From a virus: a DNA stretch of 35,816 nt. The notes under the pieces were generated by a model. It was not told the origin of the DNA. It made no database searches and worked only from the letters and a program-made list of their open reading frames with translations. Position 1 is the stretch's first letter, and every line of letters begins with the position of its first letter. The stretch covers positions 1 through 35,816 of the IMG/VR virus record IMGVR_UViG_3300021335_000046; one strand, given 5' to 3'. Shown in pieces: positions 33,763 to 35,816 of the stretch. Both the position numbers and the translations under genes were made by a program.

Positions 33763-34300
33763 GAGTTATAGCTATATCATTTGATTTCATACAATACAAA
33801 CGCTCATCACCTATTATAAACTCAAACTCAGAGCTTGGTGTAAACGTTACAAGTGTTCCAGGTGTTATTCCTATGGCTTCTAAGGAACTATTAGTATATT
33901 TTATTATACCAACATTAGGTTGTTCTTTTATAACGTCTAGATTATCGTTATTTAAAACAGGTTTAACAAAGCAATAGTTTAAATGGCATTTGTCATTGTG
34001 CATATAAATTTGATCTATTGAAGCAAAATATAAATCATCTTTAAAATAAGATGAGCTGTTTCTTTCATTGCCTTTTTGATCATACCATCTTCTAAATAAA
34101 TTGTGATGTACGTAAACTTTATCACCTGGTTTTATTTGCGAGTCGAAAGCAGCTGGCACCGAAACAACAACTGCTTCTTTACTCACGAATCGGTGGTTCT
34201 CTATTGTGGTATTAATGATAAGCGTTTTGTCACCTATCTTTCTTATATTGTCATACCTAGCTTTGTAAGGTTTAACAATAAAGTTGTATAAACTTTTCAT
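33707..34300 (-). CDS. Tandem GroES-like protein, putative co-chaperonin
   Basis: A 197-aa protein that appears to contain two GroES-type beta modules. Module 1 (about 40-115) has AVVVSVPAAFDSQIKPGDKVYVHHN, with the GroES-like PGDKVY turn, and ends DDLYFASIDQIYMH. Module 2 (about 128-180) has GIIKYTNSSLEAIGITPGTLVTF and ends GDERLYCMKSNDIAIT, similar to the GroES ending in which an acidic loop precedes DI-A-I. Phage co-chaperonins such as T4 gp31 fold capsid protein with host GroEL, and location upstream of the terminase and capsid genes suits this. An alternative is a structural protein with a GroES-like fold. A single GroES is about 97 aa; this is twice that. Assignment is from motif style only. 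Confidence 0.45.
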   Translation of the reverse strand: MKSLYNFIVKPYKARYDNIRKIGDKTLIINTTIENHRFVSKEAVVVSVPAAFDSQIKPGDKVYVHHNLFRRWYDQKGNERNSSSYFKDDLYFASIDQIYMHNDKCHLNYCFVKPVLNNDNLDVIKEQPNVGIIKYTNSSLEAIGITPGTLVTFTPSSEFEFIIGDERLYCMKSNDIAITHENKGDEKEYNPSWAKGS

Positions 34301-34527
34301 TAATATTTTAAATCGTACTCTACTGATATTGCCATATTGTTGTTAAACTTTTTCCAAGGCAACACTTCATTATTTTTAATTATATAAATATTGTACGATT
34401 GATCTGTGTCTTCAAATAAAATATCACTAATAGTATGTCCACCGTACACTTCTTGTCCTGTTGAATAATGCATTGCATCGTTTTTGTAATCAGAACCTAT
34501 ACTAATCTTCCTTATTATCTTCGACAT
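34300..34527 (-). CDS. Small hypothetical protein (75 aa)
   Basis: A 75-aa protein starting SKIIRKISIGSDYKNDAMHY after the Met. The frame could begin 12 codons earlier at a TTG, but the ATG at 34527 overlaps the previous gene by only 26 nt and starts with a plausible soluble sequence. The protein is mixed alpha/beta (TISDILFEDTDQSYNIYIIK is a clear strand pair), without cysteine or membrane segment. Its stop is contiguous with the next ATG (1-nt overlap). I do not recognise the family. It is part of the tightly packed block between methyltransferase and terminase. Confidence 0.6.
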   Translation of the reverse strand: MSKIIRKISIGSDYKNDAMHYSTGQEVYGGHTISDILFEDTDQSYNIYIIKNNEVLPWKKFNNNMAISVEYDLKY

Positions 34528-34774
34528 CTTTATGCATTTTCCACTCTCCAGTAGTAAGATCAATATCTATATGCCCATACCTATCTTGCAACTCTTTCTT
34601 AGTGCTATTAATAATTTCATTTGTATCAGCTAAATCATGTAACAAAGCGTGCTTTCTTGATTCTTGGTAGCCTATTTCTACTAAGATACTGTTTACTTTA
34701 TTTTGTTGATCTTGAATTAGCTTTAATTCGTCTGCAGTAATTTTACCAATTTGCCTGCCTTTTATATTACTCAT
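34502..34774 (-). CDS. Small coiled-coil protein (90 aa), unknown function
   Basis: A 90-aa helical protein. The stretch KITADELKLIQDQQNKVNSILVEIG, then ESRKHALLHDLADTNEIINSTKKEL, shows two long amphipathic helices with heptad-like Leu/Ile spacing. The end, YGHIDIDLTTGEWKM, is a short hairpin, and the tail is acidic (KDVEDNKED). I recall similar small proteins near packaging genes in marine phages but cannot name a function. It overlaps the next gene by 26 nt. The leader AAATTAAATTAAATAAA is A/T-only and resembles the leader of the GNAT-like gene. Confidence 0.65.
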   Translation of the reverse strand: MSNIKGRQIGKITADELKLIQDQQNKVNSILVEIGYQESRKHALLHDLADTNEIINSTKKELQDRYGHIDIDLTTGEWKMHKDVEDNKED

Positions 34775-34784
34775 TTTATTTAAT

Positions 34785-35354
34785 TTAATTTTTAATATAT
34801 GCCCATGAAGAATCTAAGAATACTAATACTTCTTGTGGGTTAAACTTTTCGTCAACTACTTTTTTGACATCTGACCAACTATAATCATGGCCAGCAATTA
34901 TGCCTTTGTATTTTAATTTTGGTAGGCATAATTCAATATCTTTTTTTACATCTTCATACTTGTGACTTGCATCTATGTATATAAAATCAAATTCGCCGTT
35001 AGGGAACTTAGGCACTTCATCATAACTATAACCTTGATGATGATATATATTGTCAAAGTATCTTGTGTTTTTATTATACTCTGATTTAACTTTTGACCAC
35101 GTATAACCAAACTCTTTATTAAACTCTTCAGTGCCTTTAAATGGATCTACACTATGTATTTCACTAAATACACCACTAGAAGCTATCATTTGAGTTGACT
35201 CACCCATATAGCTACCTATTTCTAAAGCTTTACCATAATCAGGTAAGTTATCGCAAACATAATTTAATAAAAATGCAAAGCCAAAAAAATGATTATTTTT
35301 AGCTCCTCCACTCAATCTCCAAGGAACATGAGTGTTAAATCTTTGGGTTATCAT
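34785..35354 (-). CDS. Class I SAM-dependent methyltransferase
   Basis: A 189-aa Rossmann-type methyltransferase (Methyltransf_24-like). Motif I is KALEIGSYMGESTQMIA (E45, G47, G51), which binds S-adenosylmethionine. Motif II is HSVDPF (D70), and the catalytic-side strand is FDFIYIDASHKYEDVKKDI (D128), followed by KGIIAGHDY (H156, D157), typical of this family of small-molecule or sugar O-methyltransferases. Substrate is unknown. Being expressed with head genes, it could modify a virion protein or glycan or a cell-surface compound. It abuts a small virion protein (1-nt overlap) and precedes small genes of unknown role. No truncation is seen. Confidence 0.85.
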   Translation of the reverse strand: MITQRFNTHVPWRLSGGAKNNHFFGFAFLLNYVCDNLPDYGKALEIGSYMGESTQMIASSGVFSEIHSVDPFKGTEEFNKEFGYTWSKVKSEYNKNTRYFDNIYHHQGYSYDEVPKFPNGEFDFIYIDASHKYEDVKKDIELCLPKLKYKGIIAGHDYSWSDVKKVVDEKFNPQEVLVFLDSSWAYIKN

Positions 35355-35710
35355 TAATAATACGCTATTATATCTGCAGCAGTAGTTCCACTAGTACCGT
35401 CTTTACCGTATATCTTTTTAACAAGTATAGGCATAAAAGTACCAGCAGGTACGCCTACAAATTTAACAGCAGCGCTATCCCCTTCTAGTAGTACTTTAAC
35501 ATTGCCAGTACTGCCTACATATAAGCAAGCTCCTCTTTTTAACACAGCAACTTCATCAGCTGCAGGTGCAGGTAGCACATCTTGAGCTACGTCGTTTTTA
35601 CCAGTTCCACTCGCTATTGTTATAGTATTAGCAGAGTGTGCAAATCGTCTTGGCTCAGCTGCCATGTTACCTTCTAATCCAGCAATATCTATTTCTATTG
35701 ATCCAGCCAT
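35354..35710 (-). CDS. Small beta-rich virion protein (118 aa), possible head decoration
   Basis: A 118-aa protein, Ala/Gly/Val-rich, with no cysteine cluster or membrane segment. The C-terminal block CLYVGSTGNVKVLLEGDSAAV, then FVGVPAGTFMPILVKKIYG, then TTAADIIAYY is a recurrent beta module in phages, often annotated as a small head or spike protein of unknown fold; I recall it from many marine phages. It lies at the start of the visible late operon just after the holin-like gene (2-nt gap). The function is inferred only from this resemblance and from the position. Confidence 0.6.
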   Translation of the reverse strand: MAGSIEIDIAGLEGNMAAEPRRFAHSANTITIASGTGKNDVAQDVLPAPAADEVAVLKRGACLYVGSTGNVKVLLEGDSAAVKFVGVPAGTFMPILVKKIYGKDGTSGTTAADIIAYY

Positions 35711-35712
35711 TT

Positions 35713-35816
35713 TTATTTATTTATTTTTGTTATTTTTTCAGCACCACGACTTCCGAAGTATGCTACATAAACTGTTACCAGTAATGTTTTTAATAAGTTT
35801 ATCCAAGCATCATCAA
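35713..35816 (-). CDS. Truncated holin-like membrane protein (3' end only)
   Basis: The last 33 residues of a protein that runs off the window: DDAWINLLKTLLVTVYVAYF, then GSRGAEKITKINK and TAA. It shows one membrane helix (LLKTLLVTVYVAYFGSRG) and a basic end. Small phage proteins ending in YFGSRG-EKI are typical of 3-TM holin-type proteins (similar to GTA holins). The N-terminus lies beyond the edge, so helix number cannot be checked. It is two bases before the 118-aa gene, in the same operon. A holin would release lysis enzymes, which are not visible here. Confidence 0.6.
   Translation of the reverse strand, partial: DDAWINLLKTLLVTVYVAYFGSRGAEKITKINK

Noticed and set aside
1-35816. CRISPR array, insertion sequence or rRNA gene
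   Set aside because: No regularly spaced direct repeats, transposase or rRNA-like conserved blocks were seen on reading both strands.

Overview
The window is part of the genome of a short-tailed (podovirus-like) double-stranded DNA phage. It carries a complete head-assembly and neck/tail-hub gene set, large internal-virion (ejection) protein candidates and phage nucleotide-metabolism genes. I see no sheath, tail-tube or tape-measure gene. The DNA is AT-rich (about one third GC by eye, not computed). Start codons are preceded by A/T-only leaders and almost never by a Shine-Dalgarno sequence. That is typical of Bacteroidota genes, so I infer a Bacteroidota host, probably marine. The terminase-portal-scaffold-capsid-ring-stabilisation order and protein style recall crAss-like and marine flavophage virion modules. 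This is from memory of those families, not from a search. Both edges cut the genome: the last gene is truncated and the replication genes must lie outside.

Layout. Positions 1-4361 are on the + strand: a chain of overlapping early/middle genes. In order they are two MazG-fold NTP pyrophosphohydrolases, a PD-(D/E)XK (endonuclease I/DUF1064-like) nuclease, a 58-aa protein, a 44-aa basic protein, a SET-domain protein, a small coiled-coil protein, a monomeric class II (B12-dependent) ribonucleotide reductase, a 51-aa membrane protein, a 12-codon Cys-rich micro-ORF and tRNA-Ala(TGC). A bidirectional terminator (4378-4405) separates them from the converging late operon.

Positions 35816-4451 are on the - strand and read right to left: truncated holin-like protein, small virion protein, SAM methyltransferase, two small proteins, tandem GroES-like protein, small and large terminase, portal, scaffold-like protein, major capsid protein, 117-aa protein, then (after a UUCG hairpin) a 266-aa protein, (after a canonical terminator) ring/adaptor proteins, a 1483-aa stabilisation-like protein, a 644-aa tail-hub protein, a GNAT-like protein and three internal-virion candidates. 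The last of these is a 2847-aa giant. The operon ends with three small Lys-rich, Cys-containing proteins.

How the genes work together. The + strand set supplies and cleans the dNTP pool and probably resolves DNA branches. The - strand set packages DNA, builds the capsid and short tail, and loads proteins that are likely ejected into the host. The most interesting items are the giant protein (repeats, hydrophobic segments, HExxH metallopeptidase motif, HAD phosphatase motif, polyvalent-type C-terminus), the three basic proteins at the operon end, the phage SET protein, the CxxC micro-ORF, the two intra-operon hairpins and a 30-bp sequence duplicated at two start codons.
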